DNA of 64,000 nucleotides from JAGQPD01 sp020426865. GTDB lineage: Bacteria; Planctomycetota; Planctomycetia; Pirellulales; Pirellulaceae. The stretch lies in NCBI GenBank assembly GCA_041399065.1, contig JAWKTN010000008.1, forward strand, positions 310,001-374,000, given 5' to 3'. This document shows, one piece after another, positions 18,232 through 27,719 of this stretch. Position numbers and translations under genes: made by a program. Position 1 is the first letter of the stretch. Each line of letters opens with the position of its first letter. The notes under the pieces are model-generated. The model was given only the letters and a program-made list of their open reading frames with translations. It ran no database searches and had not been told where the DNA came from.

Positions 18232-19395
18232 ATGGACAGCTATGATGCGATTGTCGTAGGTGTTGGTGGCATTGGCAGTGCGGCACTCGGTTGCTTAGCG
18301 CGGCGCGGGCTGAAGGTATTGGGTATCGATCGGTTTGATCCACCTCATGACCGAGGGAGTTCCCACGGTCATACGCGAGTCATTCGCGAGGCGTACTTTG
18401 AACATTCCAGCTATGTACCGCTCGCGCAGCGATCGGCGCAGATGTGGCGAGCCTTGGAGGCGGAAACCGGTTCGCAGTTGTACGACCAGGTTGGGATCTT
18501 GGAGGTTGGACCGCCCGACGGGGTCGTGATCCCTGGTGTCCTGCAAAGCGTGCACGACCATCAGCTGCCGGTCGAGCGACTTACCAACCGTGAGCTACGT
18601 CAGCGATTTCCGCAGTTCAGCGTGCCGAGCGATCACGTGGGTATCGTCGAAGCGAACGCGGGCTTCTTGTACGTTGAACGATGTGTCGAGACGTATCTCG
18701 ACGTCGCTCGAAGACACGGTGTCGATATTATGTCACATTGTGAAGTGATACAGTGGCAGGCGGAGCGGGATGCGGTTCGAATTCAGACAAAGTCAACGGA
18801 ATACGTCGCTGCCCGACTTTTGATCACAGCCGGACCTTGGGCTCAGTCACTGTTGAGTAGCCTGAACATTCCGCTGTCTGTTGTCCGAAAACAGTTGTAC
18901 TGGTTGTCGACGTCTGATATTCGTCTAAGCCGTGACGAGGGTTGTCCCGTTTTCTTCTTCGAAGCACGTCCGGGCGAGTATTACTATGGATTCCCGCAGC
19001 TTGACGACCGGGGCGTGAAGATAGCTCGTCACGATGGCGGGACGCACATTGTGGGTGACCCGGTTGCGGCCATTGGCGGCGTGGACGAAGAGGACCGCGC
19101 GAGCGTCTCTTCATTTGCCAGCGCGGTGATTCCGGGCTTGAATTTGCCGGAGACATCTCGAGCGACTTGCTTTTACACGCTGTCGCCCGATGAACATTTC
19201 ATCGTCGACCGAGTCCCGGACCAGTCGCAGGTTGCCTTTGTGGCGGGACTATCTGGGCACGGCTTCAAGTTCGCACCGGTGCTCGGCGAGGCGCTGGCCG
19301 ATTTAGCGATCGATGGAGATACCGACATCGATATCGACTTCTTGCGTTTGGGCCGCTTCCGCACTCCTCCCGCGCCTGGTGAGGTGCAGCGGTGA
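18232..19395 (+). CDS. FAD-dependent sarcosine/N-methyltryptophan oxidase-like enzyme
   Basis: 387 residues from the ATG at 18232; an upstream in-frame ATG at 18190 overlaps the previous gene. The Rossmann FAD motif is VVGVGGIGSAALGCLARRG (8-26), followed by GIDRFDPPHDRGSSHGHTRVIR, the monomeric sarcosine oxidase/SolA signature. Cys313 in SRATCFYTLSPDEHF matches the Cys that binds FAD covalently in those enzymes (Cys315 in Bacillus MSOX). The reaction by family is oxidation of an N-methyl or secondary amine with release of hydrogen peroxide. The exact amine is not decidable. No partner subunit is adjacent. Confidence 0.87.
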   Translation: MDSYDAIVVGVGGIGSAALGCLARRGLKVLGIDRFDPPHDRGSSHGHTRVIREAYFEHSSYVPLAQRSAQMWRALEAETGSQLYDQVGILEVGPPDGVVIPGVLQSVHDHQLPVERLTNRELRQRFPQFSVPSDHVGIVEANAGFLYVERCVETYLDVARRHGVDIMSHCEVIQWQAERDAVRIQTKSTEYVAARLLITAGPWAQSLLSSLNIPLSVVRKQLYWLSTSDIRLSRDEGCPVFFFEARPGEYYYGFPQLDDRGVKIARHDGGTHIVGDPVAAIGGVDEEDRASVSSFASAVIPGLNLPETSRATCFYTLSPDEHFIVDRVPDQSQVAFVAGLSGHGFKFAPVLGEALADLAIDGDTDIDIDFLRLGRFRTPPAPGEVQR

Positions 19396-19484
19396 ATGTC
19401 GTAGCGAAAACGTCCGAGATACTTACGCCGAACGGGCTCGATTCGAAGAAGTCAGGCTTCGCCAGCGTTTTTCGACAAAATCAA

Positions 19485-19517
19485 CCGCGAGATGCGGTCG
19501 TTGACCACATCTCGCGG
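19485..19517. terminator. perfect 10-bp hairpin between convergent genes
   Basis: CCGCGAGATG at 19485-19494 pairs with CATCTCGCGG at 19508-19517, with further pairing inside the loop (GGT/ACC). It lies between the convergent flavin oxidase and the exported-protein gene at 19561, so it may serve both strands. No T-run follows. Confidence 0.5.
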
Positions 19518-19560
19518 CACTCGCTATTGGGTAAGGTCATTGCCGCTGAGCAGCGACCGA

Positions 19561-20091
19561 CTACCGATTCTGGTAGAAGGTCGTGCCAGGAGGGAGCGTG
19601 TTTGGCGCTGTGCCTTTGACAAGCGTCCACCGCTGGCCATCCAGCGACGTGCTTTGCGACCACTGCATGTCACTGCCTAGCACGATCGATTTGATACTCG
19701 ACGTATTGACGGTTGACTGTCCCCATTCGGAGACAATCTTGATTTCGCTCACGCCCAATTGACCTGTCAGCGTATCGCCGTTGCGCATGATGACGGTGGT
19801 GGGTTCCTTGCCGGTTTCGCCGAAATGGATGCCCACTATTGCGTGCGTCGGCACGGCGACTTCACCAAAGATGGCGTTCAGTTTCACGGTCTCCAGTTCG
19901 ACGAGGGTCCCTTCGAGTGCCAGATCGGTGCGCAATTGGAGTTTTGCGGTGCTATCGGCGGGGCGAGTTGCCGCCGGGGCGGGCATCGGTTTGGTGTCGG
20001 CCTTGTCTTCTTGCCCCACGGTGTGGGTGATATTCAGCGCAACCAGGCACAATGCCAGCACGCCGGTAACGGTCATGGTTTTTGTTAACAC
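19561..20091 (-). CDS. exported protein of unknown function, paralog A
   Basis: 176 residues starting at GTG 20091, chosen because AAGGAG lies 9 bases upstream; ATG at 20076 is the alternative. A signal peptide (VLALCLVALNITHTVG) is followed by a linker and a compact beta-rich domain. The core reads KLNAIFGEVAVPTHAIVGIHF, MRNGDTLTGQLGVSEIKIVSEWGQSTVNTSSIKSIV. The same pattern occurs in the gene at 20230-20757, so the two arose by tandem duplication. No family name comes to mind. The motif NGD-x-(I/L)TGQ is seen in several planctomycete surface proteins. Confidence 0.75.
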   Translation of the reverse strand: MLTKTMTVTGVLALCLVALNITHTVGQEDKADTKPMPAPAATRPADSTAKLQLRTDLALEGTLVELETVKLNAIFGEVAVPTHAIVGIHFGETGKEPTTVIMRNGDTLTGQLGVSEIKIVSEWGQSTVNTSSIKSIVLGSDMQWSQSTSLDGQRWTLVKGTAPNTLPPGTTFYQNR

Positions 20092-20123
20092 TTTGTTGAC
20101 TCCTTAGTGATTTGAGAGGGATC

Positions 20124-20163
20124 AAAAAACCTCAGCGCCGCCCAATGACAACGCTGAGGTTTT
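20124..20163 (-). terminator. rho-independent terminator of paralog B
   Basis: On the minus strand AACCTCAGCG pairs with CGCTGAGGTT and is followed by a run of T. It lies 67 bases after the stop of the gene at 20230-20757 and before the start of paralog A, so the two paralogs are transcribed separately. Confidence 0.85.
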
Positions 20164-20229
20164 GCGGTAACAGCGGCCGCCGGTGTGGGGGGCGAACACC
20201 AACCCCAATACCGGTGTTCCACTGTCGCC

Positions 20230-20757
20230 TCAGTATCCGGTGCGTGAGCGGTAGACACGTTGGTTGTTGCTGGTCGCCGGCGAGACGGCCTGCCCGCGCG
20301 ATAGCGTCCAACGCTGGCCGGCGACGGTATTGGTCCCAGTCCACCGCAAACCATTGGCAAACACGATCGATTCAACACTCCCCGTATTGACCGTCGCTTC
20401 ACCCCATTGTGACACGAACTTGATCTGTCCCAGTAGGATCTGGCCGGTTATGAGATCGCCATTCTGCAACACGACGGTGCTGGCGGTTCCTGGTTTTTGA
20501 CTGAAGCGAATTCCAGCAATCGTATGGACTGGAATCTTGGCCTCGCCAAAAATCGTGTTCATCTGAATCGTTTCTAGGTCTACAGGCGTACCTTTCAGGG
20601 TCATTCCTTTGACCAATGTCATCTCCATCCCTGGTTCCGCCGTAGAGCCCGCCGTCGCTTGAGGCTTAGAACTCTCGTTCGTGGCCTCCTGGCCGTACGC
20701 AGCGTGTGCTGTTATTACCAGCAACACCGCCGGCAGCCATCGTAAAATATTGGGCAT
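20230..20757 (-). CDS. exported protein of unknown function, paralog B
   Basis: 175 residues with a signal peptide (LPAVLLVITAHAAYGQ) and GGAGGA 6 bases before the ATG. The domain repeats the pattern of the 19561 gene: MNTIFGEAKIPVHTIAGIRF, LQNGDLITGQILLGQIKFVSQWGEATVNTGSVESIVF, then GQRWTLSRG. About half the core residues are shared. Both have their own terminator or spacing, so they may be expressed under different conditions. The function is unknown. Confidence 0.75.
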   Translation of the reverse strand: MPNILRWLPAVLLVITAHAAYGQEATNESSKPQATAGSTAEPGMEMTLVKGMTLKGTPVDLETIQMNTIFGEAKIPVHTIAGIRFSQKPGTASTVVLQNGDLITGQILLGQIKFVSQWGEATVNTGSVESIVFANGLRWTGTNTVAGQRWTLSRGQAVSPATSNNQRVYRSRTGY

Positions 20758-20990
20758 GACTCTTCCTCCATCGTAGAGATCGATCGGTGAAACGGGTGAT
20801 GGGCGCGTTCGTTCGCCATCATCATCAGTTATTCGACCCGACCTCGCCCAGAATCAAGGATCTTCCCGCCCCACCGACCAGACGTTGCAACCGTTGTGTG
20901 CTAGCATTGGCCGCGACGATTGCCTAACCGGCAGAAGTCCCACGGCTGTCCCAGCGTCCCAACAACACAATCCGCAAGCACCGAGTGCCA

Positions 20991-23033
20991 TCACCGCAGC
21001 GGCGATTCCATCGAATTCTGCAGTCGGCGATCGGCGGGCCGGAAGTCAAGGATTCTCCCGCGAGGGGCCAGGCCATCACTGCTGATCGGGTCCCGCAAGC
21101 GATCCTCCCCGATGTTTCCGGCATCGTCGCGAACTTGCAGTCGCAGGTACAGTTGCCTGGGGACGCGGCCGTCGACTTGCCATGTGTAGTGTCCCGTATT
21201 GGCCACCCCTTCGGCGATCGGAGTCCACGGCCCGTTCGGTGCATCACTATAGGAAATCGTGATGGGATTTTGTGACAGATTGTAGTCGGATGCCTGCCAG
21301 AGCAACTGCAATTGGCCGAGGTTGATCCCCGTGCCATATCGCGCCGATGTGATGCGTGCCAACGGCAACGTCGCATCGACTTGTATCCACATGTCCGGAT
21401 CTTCGCCACTTTCCGGGGCGGACATGCTCAGCCCTTCTTGCGGGTGGATGACGAGTCGAAATCCGTAGAGTCCATCTTCGTTGACTTCCACCATGAACGG
21501 GCTCAATTTGTCGGGGTCATCGCCATAGTGACGCCAAGACATGCCGTTGTCACGGGTATACCACAGCTCGACCCTGGCCACGCCGCTGGCGCCTGCAGCA
21601 TCGACGTCGTAGTCGAGGCGGAATCGCCGCGAGTTGCATAACTTGCGATTGGCCGGTAAGGGTTCCCGCTGCAGGCCCTCTGGAGTCGCAATCGCCTGTT
21701 TCGCATCCAGACCGGTCGGGGTAGGGGAGGGGGAAGCGATTGGGGGCCGGCCGACAGTGGACGGATCGGGCACGGTACCCAGTGATGTTAGTTCAGGGAT
21801 CGGCTGCAAGCCCGGGGCCGCCGCAGCCGGCATTTGAGGCGTATTTGGATCGGCCACCGGACTGGGTGTCGCGACTGACGGGCCGGTGCCGAACGACGAT
21901 TCGGCATGGGGAGTCAACGGCGGTGGAGTTGGCAATTCGGCCGGCAATGGTGCGACCGGGGGGGCGTTGTTGGACCTGTTCTGCAAAAATCCCGGCGGTT
22001 GGCGTTGGCTATTCGGCGCGAGTGAAAAAGGAGTATACGATGGCAGCGATTCGTCGTTGGGCGAAAGTGCCTTCGGTGGCTGCGGGCGCCCGCTGAGAGT
22101 GCCGAGCGCCGTGCTGCGTGGCGATCCTGCCTGTCCCGCGAAGCCCGGATTTGTGCGAACGACCGACGGCGGACCTCCAAGTGCAGGACCTCCTGACGCG
22201 GTGGCAGGAGACGTGGCCGACGGAATCGCGGCAAGCGACAATTGTCCGTCGCTTGGACCAGTGTTCGTAAGCAAAACCTGCCGCTGGACGACGGTGGAAT
22301 TCCCGCTCCGATCGGATATCTGCGCGCGGACCGTGACAGTGCTCCCTTCCCCTTCGGGACGCCAGCTCGTTTGTGCGGCCCAACCGTTGGGCGATGGCGA
22401 TGCTGTTTCGATCGCGCTTGCGGCCCGTTGCCAGTTCGCGGCATCGCCGAACCGATAGTCCAGCGCAAACGAATTGGCATCCAAATAGACATCGTTTGCC
22501 AACCACCGCGCCACCAGATTCCCGTCCGAGTCGGCGACGCACTCAAATTGCAACTGCGGTTGTTCGGTGTCAACAATGACGATCAACTCCGCACCCTGAT
22601 TGGCTACTGGCGGAGACGACGCGTCGTTTTGTGTACGGACCTGAAACCAAAACTCACCATCGGCCCCGGCCCGAAAACTAAAGCGACCTGTGTCCGGCGG
22701 TTGCCGCTGGTACTCCTGCCACGTTTGACCGCGATCGCCCGATACGTACAACACGATCTCGCTACTCGGTTCGTGTCCGGACGACACGGTCGCGACCTGA
22801 AACGGAATCATGAACAGCGCTTGGCGGGTAAACAGTGGCGTCGGACGATTGAGTTCGCCCGAGACGCGCGCCATCGGCATCAGCAGGATCAACAGCGCCA
22901 GCCACAAACGCTGACGAGCTGCAGTACCCGTGCGCGGCACAGCCGTGCACGACCGACTCGCTAGCCTCGAGGGCGTATTGTCTCGGTGCCGTTGGCTCCG
23001 GTTGCATCGAACTTCGAACACGGTCTCCCCCAT
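20991..23033 (-). CDS. large exported protein with Ig/Fn3-like segments and a Pro-rich middle
   Basis: 680 residues. A charged leader precedes a hydrophobic segment (LWLALLILLMPMARVSGE) that could be a signal or anchor. Residues about 70-270 look like beta-sandwich domains (SEIVLYVSGDRGQTWQEYQRQ, WFQVRTQNDASS). The middle 270-460 is Pro/Ser/Thr-rich. The last 200 residues repeat the sandwich pattern (VELWYTRDNGMSWRHYGDDPD, RDDAGNIGEDRLRDP). The recurring D-x-G-x-(T/S)W and DxxGN lines are typical of planctomycete surface proteins. It probably sits at the cell surface. The start is uncertain because of the long leader. Confidence 0.72.
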   Translation of the reverse strand: MGETVFEVRCNRSQRHRDNTPSRLASRSCTAVPRTGTAARQRLWLALLILLMPMARVSGELNRPTPLFTRQALFMIPFQVATVSSGHEPSSEIVLYVSGDRGQTWQEYQRQPPDTGRFSFRAGADGEFWFQVRTQNDASSPPVANQGAELIVIVDTEQPQLQFECVADSDGNLVARWLANDVYLDANSFALDYRFGDAANWQRAASAIETASPSPNGWAAQTSWRPEGEGSTVTVRAQISDRSGNSTVVQRQVLLTNTGPSDGQLSLAAIPSATSPATASGGPALGGPPSVVRTNPGFAGQAGSPRSTALGTLSGRPQPPKALSPNDESLPSYTPFSLAPNSQRQPPGFLQNRSNNAPPVAPLPAELPTPPPLTPHAESSFGTGPSVATPSPVADPNTPQMPAAAAPGLQPIPELTSLGTVPDPSTVGRPPIASPSPTPTGLDAKQAIATPEGLQREPLPANRKLCNSRRFRLDYDVDAAGASGVARVELWYTRDNGMSWRHYGDDPDKLSPFMVEVNEDGLYGFRLVIHPQEGLSMSAPESGEDPDMWIQVDATLPLARITSARYGTGINLGQLQLLWQASDYNLSQNPITISYSDAPNGPWTPIAEGVANTGHYTWQVDGRVPRQLYLRLQVRDDAGNIGEDRLRDPISSDGLAPRGRILDFRPADRRLQNSMESPLR

Positions 23034-23176
23034 CCTTGGAAACTATTCACTCCTTCTCCCTATCGTCTCGATGGACAAGGCACTTGAAGTGACTCGTTCG
23101 GTGCCGGCAACCTGGGCAAACCACGTTGGGATTGCGGGCCATTGACGATGGTCCCGCATCGAAAGTGCTAGCGGTG

Positions 23177-24121
23177 CTACGGGCGATAGGCCTGCATGGG
23201 GACGGTTTCACCACCGTTTATCGTGGCCATGCCCCGCAGCTGGTCGGACGGGATTCTGTCGGTGATCCGGTGGACTTTGCCGTCCGCCGTGAGGACAAAG
23301 ATCGTGCCGTCGCCGAGCCTCGCGCCCAACTGCGAAGTTGGGGTATTCACGGTCCAGTCGATGGCCGTATCCTGGGGGTCGCGAGGGTCCAGCCAGTTGA
23401 TGCCGCAACCGTAGGCCTCCACGACCAGCAGTGTCTGCTGTGGGCCGTCCGCAATTTCGTTGATCTTGCGCTGAGTATCCTTGTCGAATACGAGGTTGGA
23501 ACCTTGGATGACCACGTAGCTGGTGTCGCCGGTCATCGCATTCTTATCACCGGGCCCGACGAAGCAGTTAGGTGGCAGCATGGCAAGTTGAGTATTCTGC
23601 GGCGAGTTCCAGGGGACGGTGAAATCGTACTTGCCACGGAATGGGTAATCGACCAAGTAGGGCAATAGCAACGCTCGCCAGCTATGTTCGGGCTTACCGT
23701 TGCCGTCCAGCGTGCAGGCCGGCGGGAAGTGCCCGTTTGCCTTGTAGTATTTCTCCATTGCCTGGCCGATCTGCTGCAGGTTGTCGATGCGCGCGTTCGC
23801 GAATGTCTGGTCACTTCGAAACAGGTTGGGGGCGGCAAGTGATGCCAACAACAGTCCGAGAATAACGCAAACGCAGGCCGCAAATCCGCCAATGGTCGAG
23901 AGGATCAGTAGCGTGCGGCGATGTGTCCCTCCAGCACGTGGTCGCGATGCCGCTTGACTTTCCCGCAAGCCGGGAATTGTAATCGTCTTTCGACAACCGG
24001 CACACGGTCCCGATTGCCCAGCAAACTGCTCCGATACGTTCGACGTCAAATGGCAGTGCGGACAGGTAAAGGGAATGGTCTTGGTAGCCGGTGGCTGAGG
24101 GGGCGGGCTGGTTCGACGCAT
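23177..24121 (-). CDS. DUF1559-type protein with N-terminal zinc ribbon
   Basis: 314 residues. Residues 18-46 hold a CPHC...CAGC zinc-ribbon pattern. A membrane helix follows at about 70-93. The soluble part has the pilin-like start and DUF1559 core: ARIDNLQQIGQAMEKYYKANG HFPPA, then SWRALLLPYL. Near the end are GCGINWLDPRDP and LGDGTIFVLTADGKVH, a variant of the H-X9-DG signature. DUF1559 proteins are abundant in planctomycetes and are pseudopilin-like; their roles are mostly unknown. The zinc ribbon faces the cytoplasm if the helix is an anchor. Confidence 0.85.
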   Translation of the reverse strand: MRRTSPPPQPPATKTIPFTCPHCHLTSNVSEQFAGQSGPCAGCRKTITIPGLRESQAASRPRAGGTHRRTLLILSTIGGFAACVCVILGLLLASLAAPNLFRSDQTFANARIDNLQQIGQAMEKYYKANGHFPPACTLDGNGKPEHSWRALLLPYLVDYPFRGKYDFTVPWNSPQNTQLAMLPPNCFVGPGDKNAMTGDTSYVVIQGSNLVFDKDTQRKINEIADGPQQTLLVVEAYGCGINWLDPRDPQDTAIDWTVNTPTSQLGARLGDGTIFVLTADGKVHRITDRIPSDQLRGMATINGGETVPMQAYRP

Positions 24122-24562
24122 GCTAAAACCCAGGTCATATTTGCGATTGCTGCCGAAACTTGGATCAAGCGTCCAGGCAGGCTGCTCGACGGTAAGGGTA
24201 TTCTACCACAGAGACGATTCCACGGACGCAGGAGTTTGTGCCGCACGGAGCCCCAGTGGGTTGGATGGTCGGTTCCTTGCAGAAAAGGACGAACACTAGG
24301 CGGGAGTCGTTCGACTGGGGTTGAAAGCGCGGAACGTAAGCTGGACTCGTGACCGGGCAAAATGATATGATGCAGTGATGGACCGGGTCGATCGAAGCGG
24401 TTGTCATCGGTGCCGAATGTCCAGGCCCCACGGGCCGGCCGTTTGCCTAGCCCAGCCCGATGGGCTGGGGCCGCCTCCACAAGACTCACCGCGAGCTCGG
24501 ACCGGTCGGAGGCCCGTCCGAGCTCACGGTGGGGCGGAAGCGTGTGGAAACTTGGATCGGTT
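24122..24562. repeat. gap with partial nested-palindrome element
   Basis: No gene is supported. From 24421 to 24537 lies one left arm of the repeat family found at 38-41 kb (GGCCCCACGGGCCGGCC, then CCCAGCCCGATGGGCTGGG) plus an inner hairpin GAGCTCGGAC...GTCCGAGCTC. The right outer arm is missing. Two ATG-headed frames across it (24375, 24401) read out of the repeat and are not genes upstream of 24563. Confidence 0.75.
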
Positions 24563-24823
24563 ATGTGGGATTTTTTGTCCAGTCCGGAAGCTAAGGCGGT
24601 GATCTATGTCGCGGCATTAGTCATCATGACGGTTGTCGGATGGTACGTTGTGGCAAGTTTTCGCGATAGCATCAGGAGCAAGGTTGGGACGCACGAACAT
24701 CTGACATTTTTCCGTAATTTGGTCCACCGGGGGGAGCTCAGCGAAGACGATTTCCGGAATATCAAATCGCAGCTGGGTAGCCGGTTGCGTGACGAGGGAG
24801 ATGATAACGGTAAGCAAGGTTAA
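24563..24823 (+). CDS. small membrane protein of unknown function
   Basis: 86 residues from the ATG at 24563; the longer frame from 24401 starts inside repeat sequence. One membrane helix (AVIYVAALVIMTVVGWYVVASF) is followed by a charged tail with LTFFRNLVHRGELSEDDFRNIKSQL. That tail resembles the short SHOCT-like helix pair found at the end of many small membrane proteins. Genes of this kind are common in planctomycetes. The function is unknown. It is 362 bases ahead of clpX, in the same direction. Confidence 0.65.
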   Translation: MWDFLSSPEAKAVIYVAALVIMTVVGWYVVASFRDSIRSKVGTHEHLTFFRNLVHRGELSEDDFRNIKSQLGSRLRDEGDDNGKQG

Positions 24824-25185
24824 ACGGCTAGGGATTGACTGGATCAAATGATCTGGTTTGTGCAACTGTAGCAGGTGCCGGTGACAAGTCGCTAAGGATT
24901 CGCACACGATCTGCGTTCAGCCCCACTAGCAGTGACGCCGATGCTATCACGACCGACGATTTTTTTTACCGAACCGGAGGGATCTTCGTTTCGTACTTGC
25001 TCGGGATACAGACGGTCACGGAAGCCCGCGGGGGTCGCTGGAAATCGACATTCGATTTTCTGTTCGGCCAGTCGAGCAGCACCAGGGATTACAAGAACAG
25101 TTAATCAATGGCCGATGGACGGCTCGCAGTGGATCAATCGCATCTGCTGGTACGAGTCGACCGCAGGTTTCCGAAAGGAGTAGAC
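24824..25185. other. gap upstream of clpX
   Basis: No gene is convincing; the two short frames here have no family features. A T-run sits at 24961-24966. The region must carry the clpX promoter, since the gene is well separated from its neighbour. clpP and the trigger-factor gene, frequent upstream partners of clpX, are not here. Confidence 0.5.
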
Positions 25186-26472
25186 ATGCCAGTTGGTAAG
25201 GACGGAAACGGAGGACGACGCAGTGGTGGAACCACCAAGAAGAATGCGTTCTGTTCCTTCTGTCGCAAAAGCTATCGTGATGTCGGACCGCTGGTGGAAG
25301 GGCCCGGCGACGTCTACATCTGCGGCGAGTGTATCGACCTGTGTCAGTCGATCTTGGATCAAGAACAAAAGCGTCGGGGTACTCCCAAACAACTGTTCTC
25401 CAAAATCCCCACGCCGCGCGATATTGTCGCGGAACTCGACCAATATGTCATCGGCCAGGGCCAGGCCAAGAAAGTACTGGCCGTTGCCGTGCACAATCAC
25501 TACAAGCGATTGTCGCTCGACTGGGAAGGATCCGAAGTCGAGATCGAGAAGTCGAATATCCTGCTGATCGGGCCGACCGGGTCGGGAAAAACATTGCTGG
25601 CGCGGACCCTCGCTCGGATCCTCAACGTCCCCTTCGCCATCGGCGATGCCACGACTCTGACCGAGGCGGGGTACGTTGGCGAAGACGTCGAGAACCTGCT
25701 GCTGAAACTGCTCCATGCCGCCGACTTCGATCTCGAAGCCGCTCAGCGGGGCGTGCTCTACATCGACGAGATCGACAAAATCGGTAAGACGAGCAACAAC
25801 GTCTCGATCACTCGCGACGTTTCCGGCGAAGGCGTGCAGCAGGCATTGCTCAAAATGTTGGAAGGGACCACGGCCAATGTCCCGCCCCAAGGTGGTCGCA
25901 AGCATCCCGAGCAACAGTACATCCAGATGGATACCACCAATATTTTGTTCATCTGTGGTGGTACGTTCGTCGGCATGGAAGATATCATCCGCAAGCGATT
26001 GGGCAAGCGAATGATCGGATTCGGACAAGATGCCAATCTTACCAGCGAGGAAGAACTCGCAACCCTGCTGCCGAAAGTAACCAGCGACGACGTACTGCAG
26101 TACGGTTTGATCCCCGAACTGGTGGGACGTCTGCCGGTATCCTGTGCCTTGACGCCGCTGGACGAAGAGAGCCTCGTTCGTGTCTTGACCGAGCCGAAGA
26201 ATGCCTTGGTTCGTCAATACGAAAGCTTGTTCGAGATGGAAAACAGCGAACTCAGTTTCACCGAAGGTGCCCTGCGGGCCATCGCTCGCCGCGCACTCAA
26301 GAAAGACACCGGGGCTCGCGGCTTGCGTTCGATCATCGAAGAAGTGATGCTCGACATCATGTTCGAGCTCCCCGATCAGGCGCGCGGCGGTAAATACGTC
26401 GTGACCGAAGACGTTGTCGAAGGTAGTGACGCGCTCTTCAAATTAACCGAACCCAAGTCGAAGAGTGCCTAA
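25186..26472 (+). CDS. clpX: ATP-dependent Clp protease ATP-binding subunit ClpX
   Basis: 428 residues from the ATG at 25186, chosen for GAAAGGAG just upstream (about 25173-25180); a frame from 25108 adds a non-homologous leader. The zinc-binding domain has CSFC and CGEC pairs (N-terminal 50 residues). The AAA+ domain has Walker A GPTGSGKT, Walker B LYIDEIDKI and the RYESLFEME-type C-terminal small domain (DTGARGLRSIIEEVMLD). ClpX unfolds tagged proteins and feeds them to ClpP. All motifs are intact. The gene stands alone, with a terminator 55 bases later, so clpP must be elsewhere. Confidence 0.97.
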   Translation: MPVGKDGNGGRRSGGTTKKNAFCSFCRKSYRDVGPLVEGPGDVYICGECIDLCQSILDQEQKRRGTPKQLFSKIPTPRDIVAELDQYVIGQGQAKKVLAVAVHNHYKRLSLDWEGSEVEIEKSNILLIGPTGSGKTLLARTLARILNVPFAIGDATTLTEAGYVGEDVENLLLKLLHAADFDLEAAQRGVLYIDEIDKIGKTSNNVSITRDVSGEGVQQALLKMLEGTTANVPPQGGRKHPEQQYIQMDTTNILFICGGTFVGMEDIIRKRLGKRMIGFGQDANLTSEEELATLLPKVTSDDVLQYGLIPELVGRLPVSCALTPLDEESLVRVLTEPKNALVRQYESLFEMENSELSFTEGALRAIARRALKKDTGARGLRSIIEEVMLDIMFELPDQARGGKYVVTEDVVEGSDALFKLTEPKSKSA

Positions 26473-26525
26473 TTGTATTAGCAGACTGATTTAGCTCGGA
26501 TCGTTGACCTCAAAGCTCTCCTGAA

Positions 26526-26560
26526 CCTCCACCATCCCTCGCGTTGGTGGGGGTTTTTTC
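26526..26560 (+). terminator. clpX terminator
   Basis: CCACC pairs with GGTGG across the short loop ATCCCTCGCGTT and is followed by GGG and TTTTTT. It is a standard rho-independent terminator 55 bases after the clpX stop. Confidence 0.85.
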
Positions 26561-26609
26561 ATGGCGTGGCGATTCCAAACGACAGCCCAGGCGAACCGAC
26601 AATCTGCTC

Positions 26610-27719
26610 TTACGCTTCCGCCAATCGACGCAGGACTTCGATGCCTCGATCGATCGTCTCATCCGACGCAGCATAGGAAATGCGGAAATGGGAGTCGCGA
26701 TGACTGAAGATATTGCCAGGAATGATCAGCAAATTGTTTTCAATCGCGCGCCGTACAAACTCGCCGCCTGAGCCGCCGGGGGCCTCCGGGAACACATAAA
26801 ACGCGCCCCCCGGCTTCGTGACGTTGTAGCAGCCCGACAGGCCGGACAATAATCGATCGCGCTTGCCGCGATATGCCTCAATCGCGTCGCTCATGTCGAC
26901 GTCCATCGCCACGACACCCGCCCATTGGACCGGTTGTGGCGCACAGACAAACGAATACTGCTGCAGTTTCGTCATCGCGTCAATAACCGCCGCCGGGCCG
27001 TGCACGAACCCCAGTCGCCAACCGGTCATTGCGTGACTCTTGGAAAACCCGTCGATCACAATCGCCTGTTCGTTGTAGATTGCCGGCGATACAAAATCTT
27101 CGTCGTAACAAAACAAGCGATAAATCTCGTCCGAAAGCAAGGCCACGTTGTGTTCTCCTGCCAGTCGTGAAAGACCTTCGACTTCCGCACGAGTTGCCAC
27201 GACACCGGTCGGGTTCGCCGGACTGTTCAACAGTATCAACTTCGTTTTTGGTGTGATCGCGCTGCCGACGACATCCAGGTCGATCCGAAAATCAGGATAT
27301 GTGTCGATCGACACAATCTTGCCACCCACGAGGCTGACCAACGGTTCGTACATGACGAAGAACGGATCGAAGACAATCACTTCGTCGCCGGGATTGACCA
27401 GCGATAGCATGGCCAGCACGAGCCCACCGCTGGTCCCCGACGTGACAAACAACTTGCGATCCGCGTGGCCGTACTCTTGATCGACTTGCGCCTGCAGCTT
27501 CTCACGCAGCGCCGGCAAGCCCTGCGTCAACGAGTACCCGTTCCGTCCTGATTCGATGGCATCAATGCACGCTCGCCGCACGTCGGCAGGTACGTCAAAG
27601 TCGGGCTGCCCGATCGAAAGATTGATCGGGTCCTTCAAGTTGGCCGCCAGATCAAAGATCTTGCGAATGCCGCTGCTATCGAAGCCTAACGTTCGGTCGG
27701 CGATCCAAGGATGGGTCAT
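26610..27719 (-). CDS. class I/II pyridoxal-phosphate aminotransferase (AspB-like)
   Basis: 369 residues. The family landmarks are intact: SIGQPDFDVP near the start, SPANPTGVV (167-174), the SDEIYRLF line (196-203) and the PLP lysine Lys227 in GFSKSHAMTGWRLGF. The final Arg that binds the carboxylate is in HFRISYAASDE. It transfers an amino group between an amino acid and a 2-oxo acid; aspartate or an aromatic or aliphatic amino acid is possible, and the sequence does not decide. It converges on clpX and has no operon partner. Confidence 0.92.
   Translation of the reverse strand: MTHPWIADRTLGFDSSGIRKIFDLAANLKDPINLSIGQPDFDVPADVRRACIDAIESGRNGYSLTQGLPALREKLQAQVDQEYGHADRKLFVTSGTSGGLVLAMLSLVNPGDEVIVFDPFFVMYEPLVSLVGGKIVSIDTYPDFRIDLDVVGSAITPKTKLILLNSPANPTGVVATRAEVEGLSRLAGEHNVALLSDEIYRLFCYDEDFVSPAIYNEQAIVIDGFSKSHAMTGWRLGFVHGPAAVIDAMTKLQQYSFVCAPQPVQWAGVVAMDVDMSDAIEAYRGKRDRLLSGLSGCYNVTKPGGAFYVFPEAPGGSGGEFVRRAIENNLLIIPGNIFSHRDSHFRISYAASDETIDRGIEVLRRLAEA

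Noticed and set aside
25105..26217. 370-residue open frame antisense to clpX
   Set aside because: ClpX is fully conserved on the other strand; this frame has no family features and follows from codon bias.
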